Origin: Lentisphaeria bacterium UBA4640
GTDB lineage: Bacteria > Verrucomicrobiota > Lentisphaeria > Victivallales > UBA1829
NCBI GenBank assembly: GCA_002405835.1
Contig: DHMO01000005.1
Span: 1-64,000 of the forward strand
Length of the DNA: 64,000 nucleotides
Reading direction: 5' to 3'
Below are positions 16,780 to 25,856 of this stretch, in pieces. The stretch's first letter is position 1. The number at the start of each line of letters is the position of its first letter. The notes beneath the pieces were generated by a model. The model was not told where the DNA came from. It made no database searches and saw only the letters and a program-made list of their open reading frames with translations. The position numbers were made by a program, and so were the translations under genes.

Positions 16780-18165
16780 TCAGATGCTGTGCTCCATGTG
16801 GGAGAGCTTGGATTTGCCGAGGGGATAAACCTCAAAACCAATCTCAAACAGCTTCTTGTGATCGAGAATGTTGCGGCCGTCAAAGATGAACGCGGGTTTC
16901 TCCATCGAGTCAAAAAGACGCTTGTAATCCAGTTCGGCAAAACATTTCCAGTCCGTGATGACCGCAATCGCGTGCGCGCCTTTCGCGGCGGCATACGGAT
17001 CATCGCAGTACTCAATGCTGTCCTCGTAACCCTTCATGTCGAGACGGGCGTTCGGGAGAGCCTGGGGATCGTGGATCGCAAGTTTCGCGTGCTCCTCAAT
17101 CAGCATCTTCGCAATGTAGATTGCGGGGGATTCGCGCGTGTCGCCGGTGTCCGCTTTGAACGCAAAACCGAACAGCGCAATGCGTTTGCCCGAAAGCGTG
17201 TTGAACATCGCTTTCGCAATGCGGTTCGCAAAACGGCGCTCCTGATAGTCGTTCATCAGGACAACCTGTTCCCAGTAGTTCGCAACCTCATGAAGGTTGT
17301 ACTGTTCGCACAGGTACACGAGATTCAGAATGTCTTTCTTGAAGCAGGAGCCTCCGAAGCCGACGCCGGGACGGAGGAATTTCGAGCCGATGCGGGAGTC
17401 ACGGCTGACCGCATACGAAACTTCGGAAACATCCGCGCCGGTGCGCTCGCAGAGAGCCGAAATGCTGTTGATCGAGGAAATGCGCTGCGCAAGCATGGCG
17501 TTCGAAACGAGTTTCGACATTTCGCTGCTCCAGACATTCGTCGTGATGATCCGCTCGCGCGGAACCCAGTGTGCGTAGACGTCGACAAGCGCCTGCATTG
17601 CCTCGTGGCTGTCGGGAACGGTCATGGAACCGATCAGAACGCGGTCGGGCGACTCGAGGTCGCGGATCGCGGTTCCCTCCGCCAGAAATTCCGGGTTGGA
17701 GAGAACGTGGAATTCAATGCCGCGCGGGTTCGACTGGAGAATCCGGTGGATCGCCTCCGCCGCACGGACGGGGAGGGTGCTCTTTTCCACGACAATCTTC
17801 GAGGAATCCGCGTGTTCGGCAATCAGACGCGCACACTTTTCCCAGTACTGGAGGTCCGCCGCCTTGCCTGCGCCCGCTCCGAAGGTCTTCGTCGGCGTGT
17901 TGACGCTGACGAAGATGATGTAGGCGTCTTTGATTCCCTGCACCACATCGGTGGTGAAGAAGAGGTTGCGTCCGCGGGCCTGCTTGACAACGTCGTACAG
18001 TCCGGGCTCGTAAATCGGCATGGATTCGGAGTTCCAACCGGCAATGCGCTGTTCGTTGATGTCGGCGACGGTCACGGTGTAATCGGGGCATTTCGCCGCG
18101 ATCATGGCCATGGTCGGACCGCCGACATAGCCGGCTCCGATGCAAAGAATCGATTTTTTATTCAT
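16780..18165 (-). CDS. ugd: UDP-glucose 6-dehydrogenase, eukaryote-like subtype
   Basis: Oxidises UDP-glucose to UDP-glucuronate with two NAD+, giving precursor for acidic polysaccharides. 461 aa. The N-terminal Rossmann motif is GAGYVGGPTMAMIA (residues 10-23). The sequence follows animal and plant UGDH closely: FVSVNTPTKTFGAGAG, QRISSINSISALCERTGADV, FGFAFKADTGDTRES and KPAFIFDGRNILD. The catalytic Cys is in GFGGSCFKKDILNLVYLCE. Ordinary bacterial Ugd proteins lack several of these blocks. GAGAGG precedes the ATG. It lies 26 bases after guaB with no promoter seen, so the two are probably one operon. Confidence 0.93.
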   Translation of the reverse strand: MNKKSILCIGAGYVGGPTMAMIAAKCPDYTVTVADINEQRIAGWNSESMPIYEPGLYDVVKQARGRNLFFTTDVVQGIKDAYIIFVSVNTPTKTFGAGAGKAADLQYWEKCARLIAEHADSSKIVVEKSTLPVRAAEAIHRILQSNPRGIEFHVLSNPEFLAEGTAIRDLESPDRVLIGSMTVPDSHEAMQALVDVYAHWVPRERIITTNVWSSEMSKLVSNAMLAQRISSINSISALCERTGADVSEVSYAVSRDSRIGSKFLRPGVGFGGSCFKKDILNLVYLCEQYNLHEVANYWEQVVLMNDYQERRFANRIAKAMFNTLSGKRIALFGFAFKADTGDTRESPAIYIAKMLIEEHAKLAIHDPQALPNARLDMKGYEDSIEYCDDPYAAAKGAHAIAVITDWKCFAELDYKRLFDSMEKPAFIFDGRNILDHKKLFEIGFEVYPLGKSKLSHMEHSI

Positions 18166-18191
18166 CCGGCAGACCTCTCTGTTTGTCAGGA

Positions 18192-19691
18192 TCAGTTTTC
18201 GGACATGTAGTTCGGGGCGTCCTTGGACATGAGGATGTCGTGCGGATGCGCCTCTTTGAGTCCGGAGGAGCTGACGCGGATGACTTTGGCGCGAGCTCTG
18301 AGCTCGTCGATCGTGCGGGTTCCGCAGTAGCCGAGGGAGTAGCGGAGTCCGCCGGAGAACTGGTGGATCACTTCCCAGAGAGCGCCGCGGTACGGGACCA
18401 TGCCTTCAACGCCCTGCGGAACGAGACGCTTGGTGTCGCTGACGTCGACCTGGCCGTAGCGTTCGCGGCTGCCTTTGTTCTTCTTCATGGCTTCGAGGCT
18501 GCCCATGCCGCGGTAGATGACGTAGCGGCGTCCGTGGTGGATGATCTTTTCGCCCGGGCTTTCGAGTGTGGCGGCGAGGACGGAGCCCATCATGACGGAG
18601 GTTGCGCCGACTGCAAACGCCTTGGCGACGTCGCCGGACTGTTTGATGCCGCCGTCTGCGATCAGCGGGAGTTCATCGCCGAGAGCCTTGCGGACCTGGT
18701 AAATTGCGGTGACCTGCGGGGTTCCGACGCCTGCGACGACGCGGGTTGTGCAGATCGAACCGGGACCGATACCGACCTTGACGGCGTCGACTCCGGCGTC
18801 AGCAAGGGCTTTCGCCGCTTCGCCGGTTGCGATGTTGCCGGCGACAACGTCGATGTTCGGGTAATTTTTCTTGAGGAGTTTGACCGTTTCAATGACGCCT
18901 CTGGAGTGACCGTGGGCGGTGTCGATGACGAAAGCGTCGACTTCGGCTGCGGCGAGCAGCTCGATGCGGCGTTCATCGAAGGGACCGACGGCCGCGGCAA
19001 CGCGCAGACGGTGTTCCGCGTCGCGGTTGTATGCGGGGGCGTCGTTCTGAATCAGGGTTTTGACATCGGAGAAACTGTAGAGACCGGTGAGACGCCCGTC
19101 CTTGTCGATGGTCGGGAGCTTGCCGATCTTGTTGTCTTTCATGATTTTGTAAGCGGTCTGAAGTTCCGTTCCCTGCGGGGCGGTGATGACGTTGCGCGTC
19201 ATGACGTCGGCGAGTTTGAGGGAATAATCGGAGAGATACTTGACGTCGCGGGCGGTGATGATGCCGACGAGACGTCCGTTGGAATCGACGATGGGGAACC
19301 CGGAGAAGGAGTACTGCTTTTCGTCCTTGACATAGAGCATTTCCTCGACGGTCTGATCCGGGGAGAAGGAAATGGGGGTGCGGATGAATCCGTTGAGATA
19401 GTATTTGACTTTGCGGACTTCATCAGCCTGGGCTTCGGGAGCGAGGTTTTTGTGAATGACGCCGATGCCGCCGAGTTTAGCCATGGCGATTGCCATTTCG
19501 CTTTCGGTCACCGTATCCATCGCAGCGCTGACGAACGGGATGTTCAGGCGGATGTTGCGGGAGAACGAGGTTTCAATGCTTGTTTCGCCTGGGAGGAAAT
19601 CTGCGTACTGAGTTACGAGTGAGATGTCGTCGAAAGTGAGACCTTCGTGCTTGAAAGTCCCCATAAAGTCGTCCATGAAAGCATTGCCCAT
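18192..19691 (-). CDS. guaB: Inosine-5'-monophosphate dehydrogenase
   Basis: Oxidises IMP to XMP, the committed step of GMP synthesis. 499 aa. Barrel start FDDISLVTQYADFLPG (residues 20-35). Two CBS domains are inserted at about 105-220 (FPIVDSNGRLVGIITARDV and LPTIDKDGRLTGLYSFSDV). The catalytic loop is GIGPGSICTTR (Cys about 312) and the flap carries GMGSLEAM. AAGGAG lies at ideal distance, and a promoter is present upstream. ugd follows in the same direction. Confidence 0.96.
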   Translation of the reverse strand: MGNAFMDDFMGTFKHEGLTFDDISLVTQYADFLPGETSIETSFSRNIRLNIPFVSAAMDTVTESEMAIAMAKLGGIGVIHKNLAPEAQADEVRKVKYYLNGFIRTPISFSPDQTVEEMLYVKDEKQYSFSGFPIVDSNGRLVGIITARDVKYLSDYSLKLADVMTRNVITAPQGTELQTAYKIMKDNKIGKLPTIDKDGRLTGLYSFSDVKTLIQNDAPAYNRDAEHRLRVAAAVGPFDERRIELLAAAEVDAFVIDTAHGHSRGVIETVKLLKKNYPNIDVVAGNIATGEAAKALADAGVDAVKVGIGPGSICTTRVVAGVGTPQVTAIYQVRKALGDELPLIADGGIKQSGDVAKAFAVGATSVMMGSVLAATLESPGEKIIHHGRRYVIYRGMGSLEAMKKNKGSRERYGQVDVSDTKRLVPQGVEGMVPYRGALWEVIHQFSGGLRYSLGYCGTRTIDELRARAKVIRVSSSGLKEAHPHDILMSKDAPNYMSEN

Positions 19692-19760
19692 TTGAATTCT
19701 CCTTACTTAATATGGGCCGCATGGTCTGCGGCAAAAGAATGTTATTCCTTTTGCCTCTGA

Positions 19761-19788
19761 AATATAATCTCTACTAAAGAAAAATCAA
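19761..19788 (-). promoter_or_regulatory. guaB-ugd promoter
   Basis: Minus strand CCGCTTGATTTTTC context with TTGATT at 19783-19788, 16-bp spacer, TATATT at 19761-19766. The same 14-base -35 context recurs upstream of the aldolase gene. Confidence 0.65.
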
Positions 19789-19852
19789 GCGGATTTCATA
19801 AAAAACAAGGAAAAATTTAAAGGATGGCTGATTTTCGGAACAGGAATTTTTC

Positions 19853-19880
19853 TTGAAAAAATGAAAATCCGGTGTATATT
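19853..19880 (+). promoter_or_regulatory. glgP promoter
   Basis: CTTGAAA (-35 at 19853-19858), 16-bp spacer, TATATT (19875-19880), about 60 bases before the glgP ATG. It is divergent from the guaB promoter. Confidence 0.65.
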
Positions 19881-19942
19881 TCAGGAATGCGCAGGGGCAG
19901 AAGCCCGCGTTCAAGCTCATTAACGGAAGGAAAACTGCAATC

Positions 19943-22429
19943 ATGCCGGACATGAAGGAAATTATCAAGGAATCGTTCAAACACCACCTGACACGCTCTC
20001 TGGCAAAGCGTCCCGAAAAAGCAAGCGATCTTGACCGCTATCAGGCGCTGGCACTCTCCATCCGCGATCTCATGGTTGAAAAATGGCTCGCGACCAAAGA
20101 CGTTTATGAGAAGGAAAAATCCAAGACCATCAACTACATTTCTCTGGAATTCCTGATCGGCCGCACCATCGGCAACGCCATGATCAACCTCGGAATTTAC
20201 GACGCGGCAAAAGAGGCGATGGCGGAACTCGGTTTCAACGTTGAAGAACTCCGCGAACAGGAAGTCGACGCCGGTCTCGGCAACGGCGGTCTCGGCCGTC
20301 TCGCCGCCTGCTTCCTCGATTCCATGGCAACTCTCGAACTGCCCTCCTACGGATACGGCATCCGCTATGACTACGGCATTTTCAAGCAGCTCATCATTGA
20401 CGACTGCCAGGTTGAAGAGCCCGACAACTGGCTCAGCAACGGCAACCCGTGGGAAATCCGCCGTCCGGAACGCGCCCGCATCATCAAATTCGGCGGACAC
20501 GTCGAAGAGTATCAGGACGCCGGCGCCAACAAGCTCCGCCGCAGATGGGTCAACTCCACTCAGGTCCTCGCGATGCCCTACGACACCCCGATTCCGGGCT
20601 ATGCAAACAACACGGTCAACACCCTGCGCCTCTGGGCAGCCCAGGCGGTCAGCGGATTCGACCTCAACAAGTTCAATCAGGGCGATTACATCAACGCCAA
20701 CCTGGATTCCGCGCTTTCCGCGAACATCACCCGCGTTCTCTATCCGAACGACAACAACTACGAAGGCAAGGAACTGCGCCTGAAACAGCAGTACTTCCTT
20801 GTCAGCGCAACCGTTCAGGACATTATTGCGCGAATCAAGGAAATGGGCGGCGACATCCGCGACTTCCCGAAATATGCGGTCATTCAGCTCAACGACACGC
20901 ATCCGGCGCTCGCGATTCCCGAACTTATGCGCGTACTCGTTGATGAGGAAAACTTCCTCTGGGACGATGCGTGGGCAATCTGCAACAAAACCTTCAACTA
21001 CACGAACCACACGCTGATGAGCGAGGCTCTCGAAAAGTGGCCCACCGATCTTCTCGGCAAGCTGCTTCCGCGTCATCTCGAAATCATCTACGAAATCAAC
21101 TTCCGCTTCCTCCGCGAGGTTGCGACGCGTTACATCGGCGACAACGACCGTCTTGCCCGCATGTCCCTCATTGAGGAGCACCCGGTCAAAATGGCGCGCA
21201 TGGCGTACATGTGCGTGGTGGCGAGCAACAAGGTCAACGGTGTTGCGGCGCTGCATACGGAACTGCTGAAGAACGGACTTTTCCGAGACTTCAACGAGTT
21301 CTTCCCGGGCAAGTTCGTCAATGTCACGAACGGCATCACACCGCGCCGCTGGCTGCGCAAGGCGAATCCGGATCTTTCGGAAATCATCACGAAACGCATT
21401 GGCGGAAGCTGGTGCAAGAATCTTGATGAGCTCAAGAAGTTCGAGAAATACGCCGATGATCCCGCCACGATCAAGGCTGTTATGGCTGCGAAACGCGCGA
21501 ACAAGGTGCGTCTCGCGGAACACATCCAGGAGATCTGCGGCGTTAAAGTCAATCCGGATTCGATTTTCGACGTCCAGGTCAAGCGTCTGCATGAATACAA
21601 GCGCCAGTATCTGAACATTCTGCACGCGATTGCGCTGTACCTGCAGCTGAAGGACAATCCGGACATGGATTTTGTGCCGCGCACAATTCTGTTCGGCGCG
21701 AAAGCCGCTCCGGGCTACTACATCGCGAAACTCATCATCCGCCTCATCAATGCGGTTGGCGACGTGATCAATGCGGATACCTCAATCGGCGACAAACTGA
21801 AAGTAGTCTTCCTTCCGAACTACCGAGTTTCGCTTGCGGAGAAGATCATTCCCGCGGCGGACATTTCCGAGCAGATTTCTCTTGCCGGCACGGAAGCATC
21901 CGGAACCAGCAACATGAAGTTTGCGCTCAACGGCGCGCTCACAATCGGCACGATGGACGGCGCGAACGTCGAGATTTACGAACAGGTCGGAGCGAAGAAC
22001 ATCTTCATCTTCGGAATGAACGTGGATGAAGTGAACGCTCTCCGCGCGAAGGGGTACAATCCGCACGATGCGATTGAAGCGAATCCGTATCTGAAGCGTG
22101 CGCTTGATCTGATCCGCAACGACTTCTTCTCGCCTGCGGCGCGCGGCATCTTCCAGCCGCTGATCGACACTATGAATTACGATTATTACATGGTTGCCGC
22201 CGACTTTGCATCCTACATGAAGACGCAGGAGGAGATGGCGCAGCTTTACCGCAATCCGTCGGAATGGACGAAGCGCTGCATTCACAATATTGCGAACATG
22301 GGAACGTTCTCGAGTGACCGTTCGATTCATGACTATGCGACGAAAATCTGGGATTTGAAACCGGTTCACGTCACAGTGCCTGAATCCAACGACTTCCCGG
22401 CGGAGAAGAAGAAAAAAGGCAAGAAATAA
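19943..22429 (+). CDS. glgP: Glycogen/starch phosphorylase
   Basis: Releases glucose-1-phosphate from alpha-1,4-glucan ends using phosphate and PLP. 828 aa, the usual size for GT35 phosphorylases. The N-terminal dimer region shows YISLEFLIGR (about residue 68) and GLGNGGLGRLAACF. The PLP site is EASGTSNMKFALNGALTIG (about 652-670) with the Schiff-base Lys in NMKF, followed by TMDGANVEI. GGAAGG precedes the ATG. Single-gene unit with its own promoter and a strong terminator. A glycogen or starch store is implied; no glg synthesis genes are nearby. Confidence 0.97.
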   Translation: MPDMKEIIKESFKHHLTRSLAKRPEKASDLDRYQALALSIRDLMVEKWLATKDVYEKEKSKTINYISLEFLIGRTIGNAMINLGIYDAAKEAMAELGFNVEELREQEVDAGLGNGGLGRLAACFLDSMATLELPSYGYGIRYDYGIFKQLIIDDCQVEEPDNWLSNGNPWEIRRPERARIIKFGGHVEEYQDAGANKLRRRWVNSTQVLAMPYDTPIPGYANNTVNTLRLWAAQAVSGFDLNKFNQGDYINANLDSALSANITRVLYPNDNNYEGKELRLKQQYFLVSATVQDIIARIKEMGGDIRDFPKYAVIQLNDTHPALAIPELMRVLVDEENFLWDDAWAICNKTFNYTNHTLMSEALEKWPTDLLGKLLPRHLEIIYEINFRFLREVATRYIGDNDRLARMSLIEEHPVKMARMAYMCVVASNKVNGVAALHTELLKNGLFRDFNEFFPGKFVNVTNGITPRRWLRKANPDLSEIITKRIGGSWCKNLDELKKFEKYADDPATIKAVMAAKRANKVRLAEHIQEICGVKVNPDSIFDVQVKRLHEYKRQYLNILHAIALYLQLKDNPDMDFVPRTILFGAKAAPGYYIAKLIIRLINAVGDVINADTSIGDKLKVVFLPNYRVSLAEKIIPAADISEQISLAGTEASGTSNMKFALNGALTIGTMDGANVEIYEQVGAKNIFIFGMNVDEVNALRAKGYNPHDAIEANPYLKRALDLIRNDFFSPAARGIFQPLIDTMNYDYYMVAADFASYMKTQEEMAQLYRNPSEWTKRCIHNIANMGTFSSDRSIHDYATKIWDLKPVHVTVPESNDFPAEKKKKGKK

Positions 22430-22452
22430 TCATCTGCTCCGGCGATAGAAAG

Positions 22453-22490
22453 AACGGCATGGACCTCAAAAATCCATGCCGTTTTTTTTG
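22453..22490 (+). terminator. glgP terminator
   Basis: AACGGCATGGA (22453-22463) pairs with TCCATGCCGTT (22473-22483), then a run of T to 22489. Strong intrinsic terminator. Confidence 0.92.
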
Positions 22491-22537
22491 TGCTCTTTAT
22501 CAGCGTGAAAAAAATCATTTTTTTTCGAGAATCGGGC

Positions 22538-22565
22538 TTGCAAAAAACGAAACATCTGCTATATT
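22538..22565 (+). promoter_or_regulatory. tRNA-Ala promoter
   Basis: TTGCAA (22538-22543), 16-bp spacer, TATATT (22560-22565), 20 bases before the tRNA 5' end. Confidence 0.65.
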
Positions 22566-22585
22566 AATGACATACCGAATAAAAC

Positions 22586-22662
22586 GGGGCAGTAGCTCAG
22601 TTGGCTAGAGCGATACGTTCGCATCGTATAGGTCGAGAGTTCGAATCTCTTCTGCTCCACCA
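22586..22662 (+). tRNA. tRNA-Ala (anticodon CGC)
   Basis: Full cloverleaf. Acceptor GGGGCAG/CTGCTCC contains the G3-U70 wobble that identifies alanine tRNAs. D arm GCTC/GAGC. Anticodon stem ATACG/CGTAT with loop TTCGCAT, anticodon CGC reading GCG. T arm GAGAG-TTCGAAT-CTCTT. Discriminator A, and CCA is encoded (22660-22662). A promoter and terminator flank it, so it is a single-gene unit. Confidence 0.93.
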
Positions 22663-22676
22663 TTTCGCATATTTCC

Positions 22677-22711
22677 GGGAATCAAAGTTAAATTTGATTC
22701 CCGTTTTTTTG
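22677..22711 (+). terminator. tRNA terminator
   Basis: GGGAATCAAA (22677-22686) pairs with TTTGATTCCC (22693-22702), then G and a T-run to 22710. It ends the tRNA transcript 15 bases after CCA. Confidence 0.9.
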
Positions 22712-22802
22712 TATCTGCAATTTGCAGATGTCTTTTGTTTTGTCTGCGGGTATAATTCTGCTGTATTACTCAAAAATTGCAGGACGCTTTTTATAAAAAC
22801 TC

Positions 22803-22831
22803 TTGATTTGTGTAAAATGATGATGTATAGT
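22803..22831 (+). promoter_or_regulatory. Promoter of the DUF6361-PLD-helicase cassette
   Basis: CTTGATT (-35 at 22803-22808), 17-bp spacer, TATAGT (22826-22831), about 45 bases before the first ATG. Confidence 0.65.
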
Positions 22832-22875
22832 AAATATATTGCAGACTTGTCAAAGTAAAAATATCGGAGAATACA

Positions 22876-24054
22876 ATGAATTGTTTTGGTTGGATTGATT
22901 TTTCGCGCAAGGACCGGGAGCTTGCACGGGATATTATTGCGGCTTTGAATGACAAGGGCGCTGTTGATGAAATGGGAATCGGCGTGATCCGCGATGCCTT
23001 TTCCGATTATTTCTTTCCCGGAACATCAACAATTCAGACATCTGCAAAATATTTTTTCCTGGTCTCCTATCAGCTGGAGGAGTTGACTCGGGTTCCGCTT
23101 CCTGATCCGGAGAGGGAACTCCGGAAAAAAGAACAGGAATGCTCGTTTGCCATGTGGAAGTCGCTTTCGCAGGAGGAGCGGAAAAAAGAGGGAATTTTCG
23201 GACGCACTTTTTTTGAGCGGGGGGCTAAAGACTGGGTAAAGCGGACTCCATCAATTGTTTACTGGAGAGGAATTCGCGAATTGGGGTTCTGGAAATGCGA
23301 TAACAAACTTTCCCTGCAGGAATTTCTCCGGGTTTCCTCCAGCAGGGAAGCGGTTCCGGTTGAATCGGATGAAGAACTGAAAAATGGAAAAAATGCGGTT
23401 TCCGGCTATGAAAAGAGCTGGCATTGGAATCTGCCTTCGCCGGAGGATCGCGGAGATTGGCGTAATTCTCCATCCTCAAGATTGACTCCGGGCGAGGCGC
23501 AGTTCTTTCTGGAGCAGATAAAGTGTGAACAGCCGGATTCCCTGTTTGCGTTTCTTGCTCAGTTCCGCAGAGAGCTTCCTGCCCGTTTTGCGGATATCGG
23601 CGAATTGGAGCTTCCGGCACATCTCAGGGAAGCCTGGCTGCTTGCTCATAATTTTTCGGAATTCTTCCGGCCTGCTCAGCTCCGTTTTAATGCTTTGCTG
23701 GGCAACGAGAAGGCTGTTGAAGACTGGGATGATTATGAGACAGAAAGACTGGCGGAGGTGGCGGAAGAGGTCGACCTGGCTGCAGTTTTTTCATTTCTGA
23801 ATCTGGAAACGCATAGACAGCTTCGTCGCTTTTTGGACGATCTGAAAAAGGTTTATAAATCTGGAAATATCAAAGAACTGGATGAACTTCTGTTCGAGAG
23901 AGAATACCAGCTGAAAGGGAAAAGCAGAATGAAACTCGGCAAAGAGAATCCTTATTATCAGGAACATTGGGTGGGAAGCCAAATACTGCAATACCGCTAT
24001 GGGAATGCCTGCCGGCTGTTCGGAGATGTCGTAAAAGCGGAGGAGATGCAATAA
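22876..24054 (+). CDS. DUF6361 family protein, candidate defence component
   Basis: 392-aa cytoplasmic protein with the DUF6361 N-terminus: CFGWIDFSRKDRELARDII (residues 3-21), DEMGIGVIRDAFSDYFFPGT (31-50) and TSAKYFFLVSY. The family has no known enzymatic motif and no catalytic site is evident; the C-terminal 200 residues are helical and charged. GGAG precedes the ATG. Its stop codon overlaps the start of the phospholipase-D-fold gene (TAATG), so the two are translationally coupled. DUF6361 proteins generally occur with such partners in genomic islands, which is the main clue to a role in DNA-targeting immunity; that role is inference. Confidence 0.8.
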   Translation: MNCFGWIDFSRKDRELARDIIAALNDKGAVDEMGIGVIRDAFSDYFFPGTSTIQTSAKYFFLVSYQLEELTRVPLPDPERELRKKEQECSFAMWKSLSQEERKKEGIFGRTFFERGAKDWVKRTPSIVYWRGIRELGFWKCDNKLSLQEFLRVSSSREAVPVESDEELKNGKNAVSGYEKSWHWNLPSPEDRGDWRNSPSSRLTPGEAQFFLEQIKCEQPDSLFAFLAQFRRELPARFADIGELELPAHLREAWLLAHNFSEFFRPAQLRFNALLGNEKAVEDWDDYETERLAEVAEEVDLAAVFSFLNLETHRQLRRFLDDLKKVYKSGNIKELDELLFEREYQLKGKSRMKLGKENPYYQEHWVGSQILQYRYGNACRLFGDVVKAEEMQ

Positions 24055-25856
24055 TGCTGGAACCATCGCGCGACCGGTTGGATTACGGGGCGATGCTGCG
24101 TCCGCCGGAACCGGGTTTTACTCTGGTTCATGCGGTTGCCAGCACCTATTCGCTGGATCTTTCTGCTTTGCTGGCGGCTTTGCTTCCGCTCGGAGTAGAG
24201 GGGGATGCGAAAAGTCATTGCCGGAATAATCCGATATTCATGCTTTACGTATTCAAAAAACTGTTTCGCAGGATTTCCGTTTTCTGTGACGCCGCTGCGG
24301 TTTCGGTTCCGGATACACAGCGGAATAAATTGCTGGCCTCTCTTGACCGAATTGTCTTTCCTGTCCGGCACAGGTTCGCATTTCATCCTAAATTCTGGCT
24401 GCTGAAGTTTGAGCGGGAAGGGGAGATCCGTTACCGTCTGGCGGTGCTGAGCAAAAATATTACATTTGACCGCAGCTGGGATGTGGCGATGTTTTTTGAC
24501 GGAGTCGTGAAAGATTCCCGGAGCAATGGCGCTCCGCTTGCGGATATGCTTGATTTTCTGAAGCAAAGTCAATGGGGCAAAGGCAAACGGCTGCAGGGAG
24601 TTTCCGCGATGGCGGCCGAAGTGAGAAATGTCGAATTTTCCAACGATGAGATTCAGCCCGGGGAATTTCTTCTGCTGCCGTTCGGAGTGAAATCGGATGC
24701 ACTTGCAGAGGATGCCGTTCTGCTGAATCCAGCGGCAAAATTTTCCCGCTTGATGGTCATCTCGCCTTTTTTGTCCCGGACGGCTGTTTCCGAATTGTTT
24801 GCGCGCGGGCGGGACGGGGCGGAAAAACTGCTGTTCTCCCGGAAACAGGCGTTTGCTGATTGCTTTCAAGACGGAGACAACGGGATTCAATGCTGCTGCG
24901 TAAAGGATGAAATTGTTTTCGGCGAAGAGTCGGCGGCTCTGGAATCGCAGCCGGAAAAACCGCAGGAAGAGGATATCCATGCAAAAATTTATCTGTTTCA
25001 GCAATATCAAAGTTCAACGCCTTACCTTTACCTGGGATCGGCAAATTTGACCCGGAACGGGATGGGAGAGGCTAATGTTGAACTTCTGGTGCGTGTGAAA
25101 CTGCGCGGACACAATATCTATGAAACCATGCGCAAAGATCTGCTTCCGGAAGATGAAAACGGAGTGTTTGAACTTTGCGGAACTGTTCCGGAAGAAGAAA
25201 ACTCTGCGGAGAAAGAGACCATGGAAGAACTGAAAATGGAGTTCCGCAAACTTGTTCTGGAGGGAAAGCGTTTTACCGCAAAAGTGGAGGAGACGAGCGC
25301 CGGTTATGTCGTTTCCCTGCATTGTCCGGATGACCTTGGCTGCGATTGTAAAATTGAAATAGCTCCGCTCAATGGGAAGTGGCAGGAATTTTCCTCAGTT
25401 GTGAAATTCGCGGCGCAGCCGGCGGAAACTCTTTCCGACTTCTACCGGATCCGGCTCAGCCGCGGTCTTGTGAAGCTGGAGCGGATTCTGGTGATCGATA
25501 CGGTGTCATCCGCCGGACTGGAGGAGGTGCGGCAGAGTGCGCTGGAATCGGATTTCCTGAAAAAATCAGCAGATTTCCTGGAATATTTCAGTTACATTCT
25601 TGCCGAAGACGCTTATGCACAGGCATTGCAGATGGATGGTCCGCTTGAGAAGAACCCGGATAAAAAGAATGCCGGATTCGGGGAAGACTATCAATCCGCA
25701 TTGTATGAAAAACTGCTTTACTGGAGTGCTGTCGATTCAAGAAGGCTGCAGGAGATTGAGTCGGTCGTCCGTTACAGTCCGGAGCTTCCAAAGGAGACAC
25801 GGGCGCTGCTCAAGCTGTGCGAAACTTTTTATCATGCGGCAGGAGAGATGAAATGA
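24054..25856 (+). CDS. Phospholipase D-fold (HKD) nuclease-like protein
   Basis: 600-aa protein with two HKD-type half sites. The first is HPKFWLLK at residues 111-118 with SKN.T..R..D after it. The second is HAKIYLF at 309-315 with GSANLTRNGMGE about 20 residues later. In defence and restriction systems this fold usually cuts DNA; phospholipase activity is less likely. The start at 24054 is chosen because it overlaps the preceding stop and AGGAG lies 10 bases upstream. The C-terminal third (400-600) is not recognisable and may bind the helicase. The stop overlaps the helicase ATG (ATGA). Confidence 0.85.
   Translation: MLEPSRDRLDYGAMLRPPEPGFTLVHAVASTYSLDLSALLAALLPLGVEGDAKSHCRNNPIFMLYVFKKLFRRISVFCDAAAVSVPDTQRNKLLASLDRIVFPVRHRFAFHPKFWLLKFEREGEIRYRLAVLSKNITFDRSWDVAMFFDGVVKDSRSNGAPLADMLDFLKQSQWGKGKRLQGVSAMAAEVRNVEFSNDEIQPGEFLLLPFGVKSDALAEDAVLLNPAAKFSRLMVISPFLSRTAVSELFARGRDGAEKLLFSRKQAFADCFQDGDNGIQCCCVKDEIVFGEESAALESQPEKPQEEDIHAKIYLFQQYQSSTPYLYLGSANLTRNGMGEANVELLVRVKLRGHNIYETMRKDLLPEDENGVFELCGTVPEEENSAEKETMEELKMEFRKLVLEGKRFTAKVEETSAGYVVSLHCPDDLGCDCKIEIAPLNGKWQEFSSVVKFAAQPAETLSDFYRIRLSRGLVKLERILVIDTVSSAGLEEVRQSALESDFLKKSADFLEYFSYILAEDAYAQALQMDGPLEKNPDKKNAGFGEDYQSALYEKLLYWSAVDSRRLQEIESVVRYSPELPKETRALLKLCETFYHAAGEMK

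Noticed and set aside
16762..19622. Long plus-strand ORFs opposite ugd and guaB
   Set aside because: Shadow frames of the highly conserved ugd and guaB genes; no family match and no ribosome binding sites.
19817..21625. 602-codon minus-strand ORF opposite glgP
   Set aside because: The glgP frame is intact and carries all phosphorylase motifs, so the opposite strand is a shadow.
22601..22858. 85-codon plus-strand ORF over the tRNA
   Set aside because: Its first 20 codons are the tRNA itself and the rest crosses the tRNA terminator; it has no ribosome binding site.
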